A DNA stretch of 64,000 nt from Coturnix japonica (lineage: Eukaryota; Chordata; Aves; Galliformes; Phasianidae). The stretch is taken from positions 28,893,559-28,957,558 of the forward strand of contig NC_029521.1 of the NCBI RefSeq assembly GCF_001577835.2, in the 5' to 3' direction. Of this stretch, positions 38,901-50,700 are shown in pieces. Position 1 is the first letter of the stretch, and every line of letters begins with the position of its first letter. A model generated the notes under the pieces. It searched no databases. It was not told where the DNA came from and saw only the letters and a program-made list of their open reading frames with translations. A program made the translations under genes and the position numbers.

Positions 38901-41900
38901 TATCACCAAGAAAAGCATCAGAAAAGCTTATTTATTTCTTCCTGTAACAGAATCCCAGCTCTACCTGATAACGTTTTGTACTATAATTCTGTAGTTTTGT
39001 CTTTATACTGAAGCCTGGGACACAAGGATTGTCATCAAGGCATATGAGGCCCATTCTATTTTTCCCCTTATTCTTTTATTTTGATAGAACTAAGGAGTTG
39101 ATTCACTCACTTTTCCAGCCACCAGGTGATGGCCGGAAGCTTCTGTACAGATAATGGCTGGGTGAGGCAGTTTGCTAATCAAGTCATCTAATTGGATCTT
39201 GTCTGCTTTAAGGAGAATTTTAATCAAAAAGAGAAAGTGTGTTTCAGTGCCAGGGACACATCTGTCTTCCACTGGGTGCGTTCATCATCTATGCCACCTG
39301 CCAGACTTCAGTGGGATTTCCTTCTGTACAAAACCTTGCCTGCATTGAGCTGACTTCCAGCCACGTGGACTGAATGCACATTTGATTTGCTGAGAAATGA
39401 ATATTAAAGGACTGAGCTTCTGCTGTTATGACAAAGTAATTGAGTTGTAGGGGTAAAAATGGTGTAATTGATAAAGGTAATGTGACAGCCATCAGGGCTG
39501 TGCTGAAACTGATTTGTTCCCATCCCAATCTCTGGATTCTGCTTCAGGCTTCAGACCAAAGAGGAAGTGAGATTCATTTCAGTCATCACCCGGAACAACA
39601 GCTGTAGTTTCAGAAATGACTGCGTTATGCTCAACCTAATTGAAAACTGTGCTTCAGCCTTTGTTCCTTCCCTGTGTATGGCAGTTCTTTTCCCTTGACT
39701 TAAGGCTGAGTTATTTTATAACCCCTGAATGAGAGCCTTTAAAATGAGTGTTAGACTTGAGTTTGTTTGTTTTTGTGATGATAATGGTGGTGTCAGTTCC
39801 CAAGCCTGGACTAACCCTCAAGACTCATCAGAATTAACAATCCCTGTTTGAAAATGGTAGGAACGCCTAAATTTGATTTGGGTGATTCAGTAGTGGGTTA
39901 TTAAAATATACCCTCATCTTGTTCCTTTGGCCTATTAATGGGATATCTGATTTGCCCAGTAGGGCAGCTATGAAGCCAAAGTGCAGCTTTCCAACATACA
40001 AAGTGATTTATTCCTGTGTAGTTGCTCATTCTTTAGGACTCCGTATCAGTTTTTTATAAATGAAATAAATAAACTCCAGTTTTGCAGCTGCACCAGTTCC
40101 TTCCAGAATAGGGTGGAAAACAAGAACTGAGGACACAGAATGAATTCATTCATTCAGTTAATTGCAGCATTTTGAGATACTTGGAGGGAAGGAGATATGC
40201 CAAAGGAGCAGAGGCAGCTTTAAAAAGCCATGGTTCTGTCTGAGCATCCTTCAGTGCTACATGATCTGTAGAGTTATGCTGCTGGTGCCGAGATTAATAA
40301 AACAAGGAATGAGGTTAATCTCCCAAACCAACAGGTACGTGAGAAATGATGATATTTTGCTCCACGTGTAAGATACTGAAGATACACTATCAAAGTTATT
40401 TAAATTTTAGTGACTGAAACATTAAAAGACTTATAGAATCTGGCTCATGAGAAAATATGTGATTCTTTAGAAGCTGTTTGCACCAATCTGCACCTTCCCC
40501 TGAGAAACAGTTTGTTACACGGCTCATTTTGGGCATCCTGGCTTTGCTCAATGTTACCAACCTTTCTTCTTTCCACACCAACATCAATGACAAATGTTAC
40601 GTTCTTAATCCGAATCAAAGATTCCCCAAAGCTCGTGGTAAGCAGCACTTTTCTTCTGTATTGCTGGTAGCATTTCTGTTTGTCTTGCTTTGGTTTGGGA
40701 ATGAAGTCGTTTCTTGTGGGGTATAAAGGAACTGGGATGAGCTCTCCGAGGTCAGGGTTTGAATTAGACTGTTCCTGTCTGATCATATGGTAGGCTTTCT
40801 CAATGTCCTGTAACCAAGAGAGAGATTTAACTTTTTTACTCGTTAATATGAAAAATAAATATAATCATTTAATTATGAAGCACTCATTTCTAAAATCAAC
40901 TTGAACCACGTATCAAACTATAACACTTTAATCTTACTAGAATAGCTATTATAGCATAAAGCCAAAATTGATCATAACTACATGTGGGAGTTTGACAACT
41001 GTACCAACTGCAGAGCAGGGAATAGCTGTGCTTTTTCCTGTGCTATTTTCTAAATGCTTATCTCTAGATTTAACTGTATCCAAACCAACCTCCAGGGCAA
41101 GACAGATGAGCATCAGTGTAATATGGGAACACTGAGGGTGGGAAGTTATGAAATGGCCCCTAAACTTTATGTATATGGGACGTGTAGGATCCATCCACAT
41201 TCATAATTTAGGTCTAAAGAGAAAACTCTAAAGAATTTGCTTTAAAAATTGTCATGTGTGCAGGCGTGGGAATTGTGTAGCAGATACTCCAGTGCCCCAT
41301 TGGTGTTCCCTTTTAGCTGGACCCAAAGCTGTGGACGTGGTTGTGTCCCCAGGGGTGGCTGCCTCTGTGCAAAGTGCTTGGGCAGAGCTCTTACTTGGGT
41401 CGCAACAAGTTTTTTATAGGTTATATGAAAACACAGATGAGAATCATTTCTTGAGTGGAACTATAAATACTGTAGCCGGTCAATCACTCACTTGTTCGCA
41501 TGCCAGGAAGATGACGATGTCACCCTTCTCCTTCGTATGGTGCAGCTCAAAGAGCAGCCTCAGTGCAGACAGAAAATGGTCTTTGGGCATGTTGCAGGCG
41601 TACACCACCTCTGCCCGGTGCTCATTTTCCACCTGGATGAGGGGCACGCTGCCACAGAAGTCCTGCAGCTTGCTGGACATGTGGGGGGCAGTGAGTATCA
41701 CCAGCCTCAGGGCTGGTCTTGCTCTCAAGACATGTTTAAGAACACCAAGGAGCACATCAGTGGGAACGGTTCTTTCATGCACGTCATCCAGAATGATAAC
41801 TCCGTAAGAGTTCAGAAGAGGAGCAGACATCATTTCCCTCTGCAGCATATCATCTGTGCAGTATCTGTGCCATACAAATGGAGAACCGTGCAGAGTTTCA

Positions 41901-44900
41901 CAGAATATTCAGGTTTGACTGTACAAAATTAATTCAGGGTCTTGAGGACAGCTTTGCTCTTTCTGCTCTAACAGGAAAGATTTGATAAGAACAGATACTA
42001 TCTCTTTTGTAAGCTGCTTCAGCCTAAACACCCTAAATTCTTTTTTAAGTGTCTGAAAACTCAGTGAAAGTCAGTGATGCTAAATGGCATTATAGTTGAA
42101 AGGACAGGATGCTCAAGGCAAAAGAAGAAATAATTCCCCCTTAAGATCATAACTTACCTTTCTTTTCATCTTCCAAACTTTCTAAGCATATTGCGTGCTG
42201 TAACAAATCCTTGTGCTGTGAAGTAGTACTTTCAGATAAGGGAATGAAGATATGCACACACACAGAGCACTGCTAGAATGAAGATGAGGGACTGATTCAT
42301 ACCATGACGTCTGCCCCACTGCTATTCCATGATGATTTGGGAAGGTGGAACTAGATGAGGGAGGTAGGACTGGGAGACCTTCCAGGTCCCTGCCAACCCG
42401 TGCCATTCTGTGATTCTATTTTGGCTGCTCAGAGGTTGTTTTTTTTCAAGTACATTATTTTCTGCTTTGTTGTTCAATAGGACATTGAATCTTCTCGATC
42501 AAGGTTTTGACACATGGGTGTTGGATGAGAATAGGGCTCATCTCCCTTTCCCATCAGATTTGGGAGGAGGTGATGCAGGGTGAGGGTCACACAGTCTGCA
42601 TAAAGATTAAGGGCATGCAAAGGGAAGAGAGGCTCAGCTTGAGTTTTTTGGAGGTGGGGAGTGCTGTGGTTTGTACTAGAAATGCTTTTGTGGCTGAGAA
42701 ATGGCTGGGACTTTGTGGATCACTCCTGATGTATTAAAGAACTTTCAGAGTGGCTCAGAATCTGAATCCCTGTGCTGCTGAAAGAGCAGTATGGTATAGA
42801 CTTTGCTGACATGAAGTGTTGCACAGGTGCTTGCATTGCCTCATTAACATCTCTACAACAGTTAAGTGTGAAACACCTTTTTCAGTCTCCATCACTAATG
42901 TTGGAGCTGCATGGGCCTTGAGGTCCCTTCCAACCCAACCACTCTGCAGGTCTACAAAGAAGATAAGCATTAGGGATGAGAAATGCACCAACCTGAGGAT
43001 GGTTTCTGTTGTACAGCAGCTCTCAAAGGGGACAAAGTACCCCACTTCATGGCCCACGTTGACATCCATCTCATCAGCTGCACGCAGGGCCAGCTGCACC
43101 GCTACCTGCCCGTGTGCCTGGGAGCACACAGCTGCACCATGCCTGCAGCCAGCAGCCAGGCAGTGCTCAGCACACCACTGCGGGACCTGCGGTGGGCAAG
43201 GACAGCACTTAACACCTCTAATGGGGACTGAAATGCAAAAGGAGAAGCGTGGGAGAGCGTAGCACACCTGAGTATCAGGTAAGAATCATTTTAGGTAAAA
43301 TACTAGGCTTATATTTGTGTTATATCTTGTTAGCCTCTTTTTAGGACAGCTGGAAGAGCTGATATTTGTTAGTAAGTAGTTTGTTGGTTTTATCTAAGTT
43401 GCAGTCAATTAAATGGGACAGAGGCTCTTCACTCCAAGAAATATCCCAGGCTTCAGGCCATGTGTGCATTTTCTATGGCTTATTTTTGCTTGAAAATTCT
43501 TCTCTGCTATCTGGGGTAACAGGTTTCAGTTGTTATATATAGATTAGGCTTTGGGTAGCCTGCTCTGGTGGTTGGCAACCCTGCACGTAGCAGGGAGGTT
43601 GAAACTAAATGATCATTATGATCCTTTTCAACCCAAGGTATTCTGTGATATATTATTATGGCAGTAGACTTGAATACTCCTATTGGATATTGGGCTCCAG
43701 TGATGCGTTTTACCATTAGTTCTCTAAACTGTGCATTCTTGCAAAAGCATTTGCTCTTAGCTGGAGTGAGAGAAGGACTGTGGGCCTTCCTGAGAACTCT
43801 ACCTTCCCTTGTGCCCTTCCTGCAGACCTTCTCTATGTCTTTCCTGATATAACATTAATCAAAGTCAGACCATGTTTTCCAAGTAAGAATATGCACTGAA
43901 TCCAGCACAGGTCCTGCAGAGTTTACAGTTCCCACTAAGAGTTCAGTGTGCTAGTGGACAAAGAAGAGGATAAAGTGGTGAGTTGAGTCAATACAGAGGA
44001 GGATAAAAGTCTCCAGCTGAATAGAATAGCAGCCAGCATCAAAGGAATGGTTTATCACTGAGTAGTAAGACCTGAAGTATTTTAGCTTTGGCCTCTCTGA
44101 AGAGAGTAGAAATGTGCTGTAACTTCAGTAGGGAAGGGTCATGTCTGATGTGCTCTTTAGCACAGTGAGAGTGTGTAGTTGATAGGTTTTGAAGCTGAGA
44201 TGTGATGTATTCCACAAACAAAATTTTACAGTGCATGTACTGATGTTTATATGAGCATTTTATACATAATTTTCCCAACGTTATTTGTGTATTTGGTTCT
44301 GAACTTTGTATGACAGGCTCCTGTACAAGCATTCCTCAGTCGGTGTTTAGAAAGGGCTCAGTGTTTTGAGATCTAGTGTTTAAAATGTAGGAAGTTGTCA
44401 TTTGAGATTGCAGTTTATTGTTTATGACACTGCTTTAGGCAGTCAGTGATTGAAATGTGTTGATCTTCAGTGCCATAGAGCCTGAAGGACATTGGGTGAG
44501 TAAAACAGGTTGTAAGGGGCCAACAGAAGCAAGCATGGATTGCTTGCAAGTGCTCCTGAAAAGTTATTGTGCATTTATATAAATTTCTGCATCTCTATTT
44601 GAGTGCCTGCATCTTCTGGAATAGCAGCAGCTCACTACTAACCAAAACCAGGCACCATTATAACATAAATCTGGTATGTCTGGTGTAAATGAAGGGTGGT
44701 AGCAGTGAGTAGTAAGCTGAACACATTTCTTTTTCTGTTTCAAAATCTGTTCTAGTAGCATTAATAGACTTATTTAACAGTGTTGCTGCTTAGTTGTAAC
44801 CCTGAGCATTGTGCAATAGTCAATGTTCTAAAGATAAAAACCCAGCAACGCGTTTTCTAATACTCACCTGGGAGCTCTTTCCAGTCTTCGCATCTCCTGA

Positions 44901-45137
44901 CACGATCACAATTTGATGATGAAGCAAACTCTCCATGAAGGCACATCTCACTTTCCATACTGGCAGTTCTTGTCTTTCTTTCATCAGCTTATAGTAACGA
45001 GAAGAGTAAGGCAAACCGTCGAAAGGATTGAGCTCTAAGTCTTCTCCATACATCTGTATGTTGTCTTCCTCACCGTCACTGCTGTCAAGTAACTCTGAAA
45101 TGCAGTGGCTCTCTGGAGGAGTGTTTAAAAACTCCAT
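29972..45137 (-). CDS. DHX32: DEAH-box family protein DHX32 with degenerate helicase motifs, complete coding region in 11 exons
   Basis: DHX32 is a DHX15-like member of the DEAH/RHA helicase family with a poorly defined role. Exons in transcript order: 45137-44868, 43186-42993, 41864-41492, 40807-40562, 38629-38530, 38420-38262, 34099-33908, 33173-33024, 32033-31843, 31577-31396, 30164-29972. They total 2250 bases, 749 residues plus TGA; human has 743. Landmarks: [18 protein letters not shown], Walker A GDAKTGKS (81-88), ILDDVHER (180-186; motif II is DDVH), TAP where active helicases have SAT (motif III), [15 protein letters not shown] (motif V region), then [14 protein letters not shown] where DHX15 has the motif VI arginines. 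The helicase-associated domain follows ([51 protein letters not shown]), then an OB-fold segment and the tail EQRCIIQ. The start is the first ATG of the exon that aligns with human; an in-frame GTG lies 33 bases upstream. Two donors (after 42993 and 40562) read gttggt. The first four introns are long. Confidence 0.96.
30486..30517. repeat. Two perfect tandem copies of a 16-base unit
   Basis: The unit AGAAATAGAATAGCAA occurs at 30486-30501 and again at 30502-30517, in the last DHX32 intron. A small local duplication. Confidence 0.85.
33544..33660 (+). mobile_element. CR1 LINE 3'-end fragment, short and young-looking
   Basis: Starts GGCTGGATGTGGCTCTGGGC and ends CCATTCTGTGATTCTTTG, about 117 bases, in a DHX32 intron. 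It differs from the 21036 copy by only a few bases over the shared part. Confidence 0.85.
35630..35815. repeat. Unclassified GC-richer block, possible interspersed repeat
   Basis: Inside DHX32 intron 6, a block of about 190 bases stands out from AT-rich surroundings. It holds CAGGGGAGCTCAGGTGCATG, CAATCACCCTGAGTGATTGG, CCACCCCTCCCAGACCTCAT and CTTGTGGGCCTGAGATC. The wording looks like an interspersed repeat rather than intron filler, but I cannot name a family. Confidence 0.3.
42333..42419 (+). mobile_element. CR1 LINE 3'-end fragment
   Basis: GGTGGAACTAGATGAGGG, then CTTCCAGGTCCCTGCCAACC and the end CCATTCTGTGATTCTATT, in DHX32 intron 2. Confidence 0.75.
42885..42955 (+). mobile_element. 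CR1 LINE 3'-end fragment, diverged
   Basis: GTTGGAGCTGCATGGGCC then GAGGTCCCTTCCAACCCAAC and CACTCTGCAGG, just beside DHX32 exon 2 on its intron 2 side. The terminal ATTCTRTG repeats are degraded. Confidence 0.55.
43530..43652 (+). mobile_element. CR1 LINE 3'-end fragment, diverged
   Basis: GGTTGGCAACCCTGCACG, then AGCAGGGAGGTTGAAACTAA and the end TTTCAACCCAAGGTATTCTG, in DHX32 intron 1. Confidence 0.7.
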
Positions 45138-46804
45138 TTTTCTTACTTGTGCCTCTCCCAGCAAAACCACACAAGCAGTGGAGGTGGAACTTTGTACTGA
45201 TGGGTCACGCGGGCTCTGTAAACCTGGGGAAATCCATTCCTGCTTGCTTTGGGATCAGTGTTCCCCAGCTTTTCAGATGAAAGGCTCACCTGATTCTCCG
45301 CCTTGGGGTCCAGCTTCTCTCATCATAGCACTCCAAACCTCATGAAAAACATATCCCAAATGTACTCCAGACTTCAAAACAGCATTGATTGACCCAGCTG
45401 ATATCTAGCAGTAGAACTCCTTGTGCTTAAGCAACCTCTTAAAGTAGCACAGGCAGCATCTCTGCTGCTGTGGGATAACGGGAAAGGAACATGGAGCTGA
45501 CGGGGCGTGTTGTTGTCCCTGGGCTGCTCAGTACTGCTAATCCCAGCACAATGGCTTCATCCTGGGAGCAGAGCTGGCATTGCACTGCTGGGAACAGCCA
45601 GCGGCTCGGGTTTGTTGGTTTAAAAAAGCAGCAAAGTATCTTTTCATGCCCTGAGTCTGTTAACTCTGGGGGTCCTGTAAGGCTGTAATTAGAAATCTAA
45701 ACTGTGTTTAATGCATTAAAAAAAAAAAGAAGGCAGAAAGATGCTGATTCTAACACTTCAAGATGAAGGGAACACTGATGTAAAGAAACTCTGCCTCTTA
45801 GGACTCAAAGGTAACAAAACAGAGGCTCCTAGTCTTGACTGTCTGCCCCATAACACAAATATTAAACTATGCTTCTATTTGCAGAGGAAAGCCTTTTGTT
45901 GAACGACATGTTGATAATGCCTTGGCAGGCACACTATGAGCACAGTGCTCTAATTCTTTTCCTATATCAAGGTTTCTCTGTATTAAGTACTATAATAAAA
46001 AGTTGTTGTTATTATTATTTTAACTGATTTTTGTCTCATTGTTTTGGGATGCAGCGCTGCTGATGCTGCTTTCACTATAGCAGCATAGAGAACCAACAAA
46101 GTAGGAGAAAATACCTTTGTTCAGCATCCGGAATAGCTCAATATGAGTGAGATGAGTTACGTGCTGCTCCCAGTGTAGGCTGTTGTTGGCACTCAGCGTG
46201 GCTGGCAGTGAAGGCTGACTGACTGCCCAGTGTGGGGGGCGAAAGCCAAATGCAAGCTGGAGGAACAGCCCGGGAAGGCAGAGGGACAGGTGATTGATCT
46301 GTGCTGCACAACGTGCCTCAGGTGAGCCATCCGTGGGGACACTGCTGATTGATGGCCATCCTCATGGAGGTGACAGGAGGTCTACATTTCATGCTTGGTG
46401 ACATTGAGTTAGGTTCATGTTCAGCTGGGGATGGGGCTTCTCTTCCTGCTGTGACCTTGGTGAGTCCCTGGGCACTTGATGATGTATCTGATTTTCTGTT
46501 ACTTCCTTCCCTGTTTAATTGCATGAAAACCTTGTGTGCTTGCTACTGTTGAGATCTCTGCCTCTCTCAAATGTGGTTGAAATCCGTTAATAGCACATAA
46601 ATGTTCTGCAGGAACTAACAGGGTGTTCTTTGAGGCTGTTTCTCCTCAAAACCCAGCTTAAATGACATAACTCAAAGAGGTGAATTGCTATTATCCTGCA
46701 TTCTTTGCTACTCATTTTCTCACGTGCAGTAGAAGCTTGTTCTCTTTAACTTCTGCAGCTGCAGCATAGGTCTGTTGCTTTCAAAATGTACGAGGGCAGT
46801 TATA

Positions 46805-46880
46805 CTTTGCTCACTGGTGATGAGGCTAAATGATCACTGCAGTCACTTGCAACCCGTGCCAGTCTTTGCTATGATTGAAC
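46805..46880 (+). mobile_element. Possible CR1 remnant
   Basis: GATGAGGCTAAATGATCACTG, then TTGCAACCCGTGCCAGTC: CR1-like word order but strongly diverged. Confidence 0.35.
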
Positions 46881-47639
46881 AAGTTTGAATTTCTTAATGT
46901 ACCTCAAGCTTTGTTTTGTTGTTGTTTTTACTTTTTCATACCTGCAATGGAAGGGAAAAAGCTAAAGTAGGTTACCAAGTCAGGAAAAAATTGTGCTATT
47001 TGGAACCCAGATACAACAAAACTAACGTTCTTGTCATGATTGTGCAGGTTGCAGTAGAACATGTTGGTAACTGATTTAAATGATTTGTCTGTGCTGAAAT
47101 GGGCTGTGGACAAGCTTTATCCTGATCTGCAGCCAGGTACCAATGGTACACTTTGAGCCTCGTCGTGTAGCACCAGCCCAGCAGCTCTCTGCAGCCAGCA
47201 TCCCTGGCAACTGAGGAGGCCAAAGAACACAGCCAAGGGCTGGGCTGGGAGTGTGATTGAGCATTGCCTTTGTTCATACAGGCATCCAAGCTCTTTGCAG
47301 CTCAGTGTGCCTTGTTGCTGCAACTCAGCCATGTTAATCCAGAGCAAGTCTCTCAACTTGCATTTCTAGTCCTTCACAGTGACCTCAGGATGCCCACCTG
47401 CCCTGTCTTGCTCCCTGTTGTCCTTCTGTGTCACCTGCTCTGAGCCTTCTCATTGTGTGTCTCCTGTAGGTCCACTTCATGTGTCATGAGGGACACCACG
47501 TGTGCTCCTGGCTTTGGCTTTGCTGTTGGATGAGGTGTTTTCTTCCTCATAGTGTTGTACTGTTTTCTGAGAGGGCTTCTTGTTTATCTCTTCAGATCGC
47601 TGCCATTCCATCCTTATTGGCACAGCCTGCCCAGCGAAT

Positions 47640-47776
47640 GGTGAGGTCACCGTCCCTAGAGATGTTCCAGACCAGCAGAGATTTGGCATTGAAGGCCTTG
47701 AGCAGCAGGTATGGTGGGATGGGCTGGGGTTGGGCTTGGAGATCTTTGAGAGCTTTTCTAACCTTCATGCAATTCT
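47640..47776 (+). mobile_element. CR1 LINE 3'-end fragment, older subfamily
   Basis: GGTCACCGTCCCTAGAGATG, TTCCAGACCAGCAGAGATTT, then GGAGATCTTTGAGAGCTTTT and CTAACCTTCATGCAATTCTA. It follows the CR1 order from the GTCCCTGGAGGTGTTC region to the ATTCTATG end, with clear divergence. Confidence 0.7.
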
Positions 47777-50700
47777 AGCAGGCCCTTTGGGATCTGTCAG
47801 ATGTACTTTTTAACATAATAAGGTGGGATTTAGTTAATTATAATAAATAACAGGGATGCCCGCTGCAGATGAGTGCTTGCAGTAAATGGGGGGATGAGCT
47901 GCTGTCAAATACAGCACTAAGAACTTTGCTATTGGTTTAAATTACATGTTGTGTTCAGTGCTTATGATAACGTGTTGTAGCAGAGCAGCAAATACCATGT
48001 TACGTATTCTTTGTCCTTAACAAAGCCGTGCTAATATGGGGACTCTTCAGAGCTCTCCCATTAAATCTTTGAGAGGAGGAGGATTTTCTGCACATAAATG
48101 ATATAAATTAGTAGTATCAGTGGTAATATGATGCTCTTTCTCTCTTCCATTTTTCTTCCCTGGTTTTGGCAGCAGTAGTTTACAACAGTAATGAAAGTTT
48201 AAGGAGGTGACTTCTTTCCCAAAAATATCATTTAAATACGGGGCTTCAGATTAAATTTTAGATGATATTAAGTCCCCATTTCAGAGCTTTTCCATGATAA
48301 AATGGGGCAGGACAAGACGGGTGTCCTTGTATACAACACATGTGGAACCTGTACGCGCAAACCCTCTGGATTTGATTGCAGGGGGAGCAGTGCCAAGCAC
48401 TCATAGATCCTGGAATTGAGGACATCACCGTGATTTATGGAGTCCTATTACTAAAAATGACACTTTAATAGTCTCTGCAGGAATATTTTTTGGTTGCTTT
48501 TTATGCTCATATGAATATGAAAGTTCGGTGCTTGGCCAACAGGCAGCAAGTAAATGTGGAAAAAGATCCCTCTCATTGGAAGTGTGTGTTAGTATTTCTG
48601 TTGGCCTACTGGCAGCAGCGTTTAACCTTGCTTATGCTGTAACTGTATTACGTTGTTTATGGAGTACACTGTAAAACTAAAATAGAGCATCTCCCTCCTG
48701 TCCAATAGTTCTGAGTCACTCTTCTATTGTGTTTTAATTTCCACTTACGATTCTGTTGGCTGGCAAAACATTATTAGTTTTGTGTTTTTTTTGCTCCTGA
48801 AATATTGACAGATTGGTTCAGAACAAAGTGTTTCAAGTCAGCAACCAAAAAGCCAACCTTTAGCTCAGTGGTTGCCCAGTTTTTGAATGAGAACGTTATG
48901 TTTTTTGACCTGGAACTTTGCTGTTTACATGTGCACACAGAATACTAGCTTGATTCTGAGGCTTCCTTCACACGTTTACTAGGGTAAAGCTATGAGAGAT
49001 ACTTCTTGTTATTCTTCTCCCCACCTCAAATAAGTTAATTATTGACTTGAATTAGTTTCAAACCACGAAAACATTCTCTTGCCGTGTGTAGTCTTTAATG
49101 GCCAGAGGCTGCTTTGTCATTCCAGCAGGCTCTGGTACAATGTAGTGACTTTGAGCTCAGCTGTGGGAATAAATGGCAGCAATGGGTCACAGTGAGTTCA
49201 GGTCTTAATACAGGTTGTTTGGAGATGCATTTGAAGTATGTTTTATTTTTGAAACGAGAACTTGTACAGATTCTGAAGTTTATTAATCGTTTATTTCCTC
49301 CCTCCCTCCAAATCAGCAACGTGGGCCATTTTAACTGGAGAAAATCAGTGTGCTTTTGTAGACACTGTCCCATTAAATCAGTGTATGGAACCAGGCTTCT
49401 TTCTGTGCCTGGGAGTCAGGTAAAGGAGAAGATGAGGGAGGTTGGAAACCACTGCCAGAACCACCCCATCCCCATGTCGCCTCCAAAATGGGACTGGCTT
49501 GGTTTGAGGCAGAGGCTGAATGTCACAAACTTTTGGAATAAGAAAGGAAGTTCATAACGTTCTTGTGTTTTACTATAGGTATTACCAATGTGTGCTTAGT
49601 AAAACCCTTGGCTGTCTCATTACTTTCTGTATAGCAGTGTTAGGACATTATCCCCGGAGCTATCAGCCAGCCATCAGAGCTGTTTGTTTGCTCTTTGCTT
49701 GACTGTTGGCATAAGATGTAAGCTGGTGGCTATGCTGATCTTTAGCAAGTACTTTTTTATCCTAAGCTGTTTTAGAGAATGGCTGTAAGTGTTGTTTAAA
49801 CACCAGGGCATCTTAAGAAGACCGATGATAGGAGGTCTAAATGGAATTTTATTCTAATTCATCAATGTTTTTCTATGTAATCGGATATCTTCATCTGCTT
49901 TCTATTCTCCTTATGTTGTAGAAAAAGCAAAGCTAGCATTTTCTTTTCAAGCTGTTAGCCTAACAGCCAGGCGTTTTTTAGGCTTCACGCTTTCCAGAGC
50001 TGGAACAGCAGGAGGAGGAGGAGGAAGAAATAAAGATAATTCATCAGGAAGAGAATAAAGGGTATTTTGCACTTGGAACTGAATTGAGATGAGGAGTCAG
50101 CGAGGCAGTGTTAGCACGGCTTGTTCCAAATGACAACAGAGGAGCCTGGGCAGGGGCCAGGCCATCTGATGGTGGTGACAAAGCTGGTGGGGCTGGAGGG
50201 ACGCAGGGTTGCTTGATGGGGATTCAGCTTTGTGCACCACTGGGAAATGCTGGACAAAGTCTCTTGGAGGGGACTGGTTGTGAACATTGGAGTGGCAAGG
50301 TTGTGTTTTTCTTTGAATGCAAGGGTTGGAATATTGTCGTGGCCTGAAACATGACTTTTGGGGAGATAAAGTGGGGACATATGGAGGGGATGTGGAGCAG
50401 TGAGAGCAGAAGGTGTGTAACGCAGTGAAACACAAATTCAGCAAGGCACTTGCATTCATGGATTGTGGTAAATAGCAGCAGCAATGTGCTTATGGGCAGA
50501 GGGGAAGGGACCACATGGTGGGCAGAATTCCATCAGGCTGGGGCAAAGGAGCCATCATTTCACCCAGAAGTCTGAGGAGGAGCTATGGAGGTTTCCCCAA
50601 TTGCCTTAATACAAACCCAACAATGCTTTGGGATGACAAAGAGATTTGCAGAGAGGAGCACAGCCGTGTGGCTGGCAGCTGCTTGAAGACTGGCTTCAGT

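Larger units (their letters stand above)
45138..49600. other. Upstream of DHX32 coding start, no gene recognised
   Basis: The DHX32 5' UTR must continue leftward on the minus strand from 45137. A possible minus-strand donor (CAG then gtgagc) lies near 45289, but the intron it would imply is very short, so no exon is called. An A-run occurs at about 45718-45729. CR1 remnants at 46805-46880 and 47640-47776 are listed separately. Open frames here look random and carry no domain I know. Confidence 0.5.

Noticed and set aside
41256-41932. Plus-strand frames of 183 and 146 codons
   Set aside because: They lie opposite DHX32 exon 3 (41492-41864) and are its reverse-strand shadows.
42816-43262. 148-codon plus-strand frame
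   Set aside because: Antisense to DHX32 exon 2, and partly CR1.
45138-45170. GTG-initiated extension of DHX32 by 11 codons
   Set aside because: No ATG; nuclear vertebrate genes rarely start at GTG, and the first ATG at 45137 aligns well with human DHX32.
49114-49557. 147-codon plus-strand frame in the gene-free region
   Set aside because: No recognisable domain, no Kozak or promoter support and ordinary composition; likely chance.
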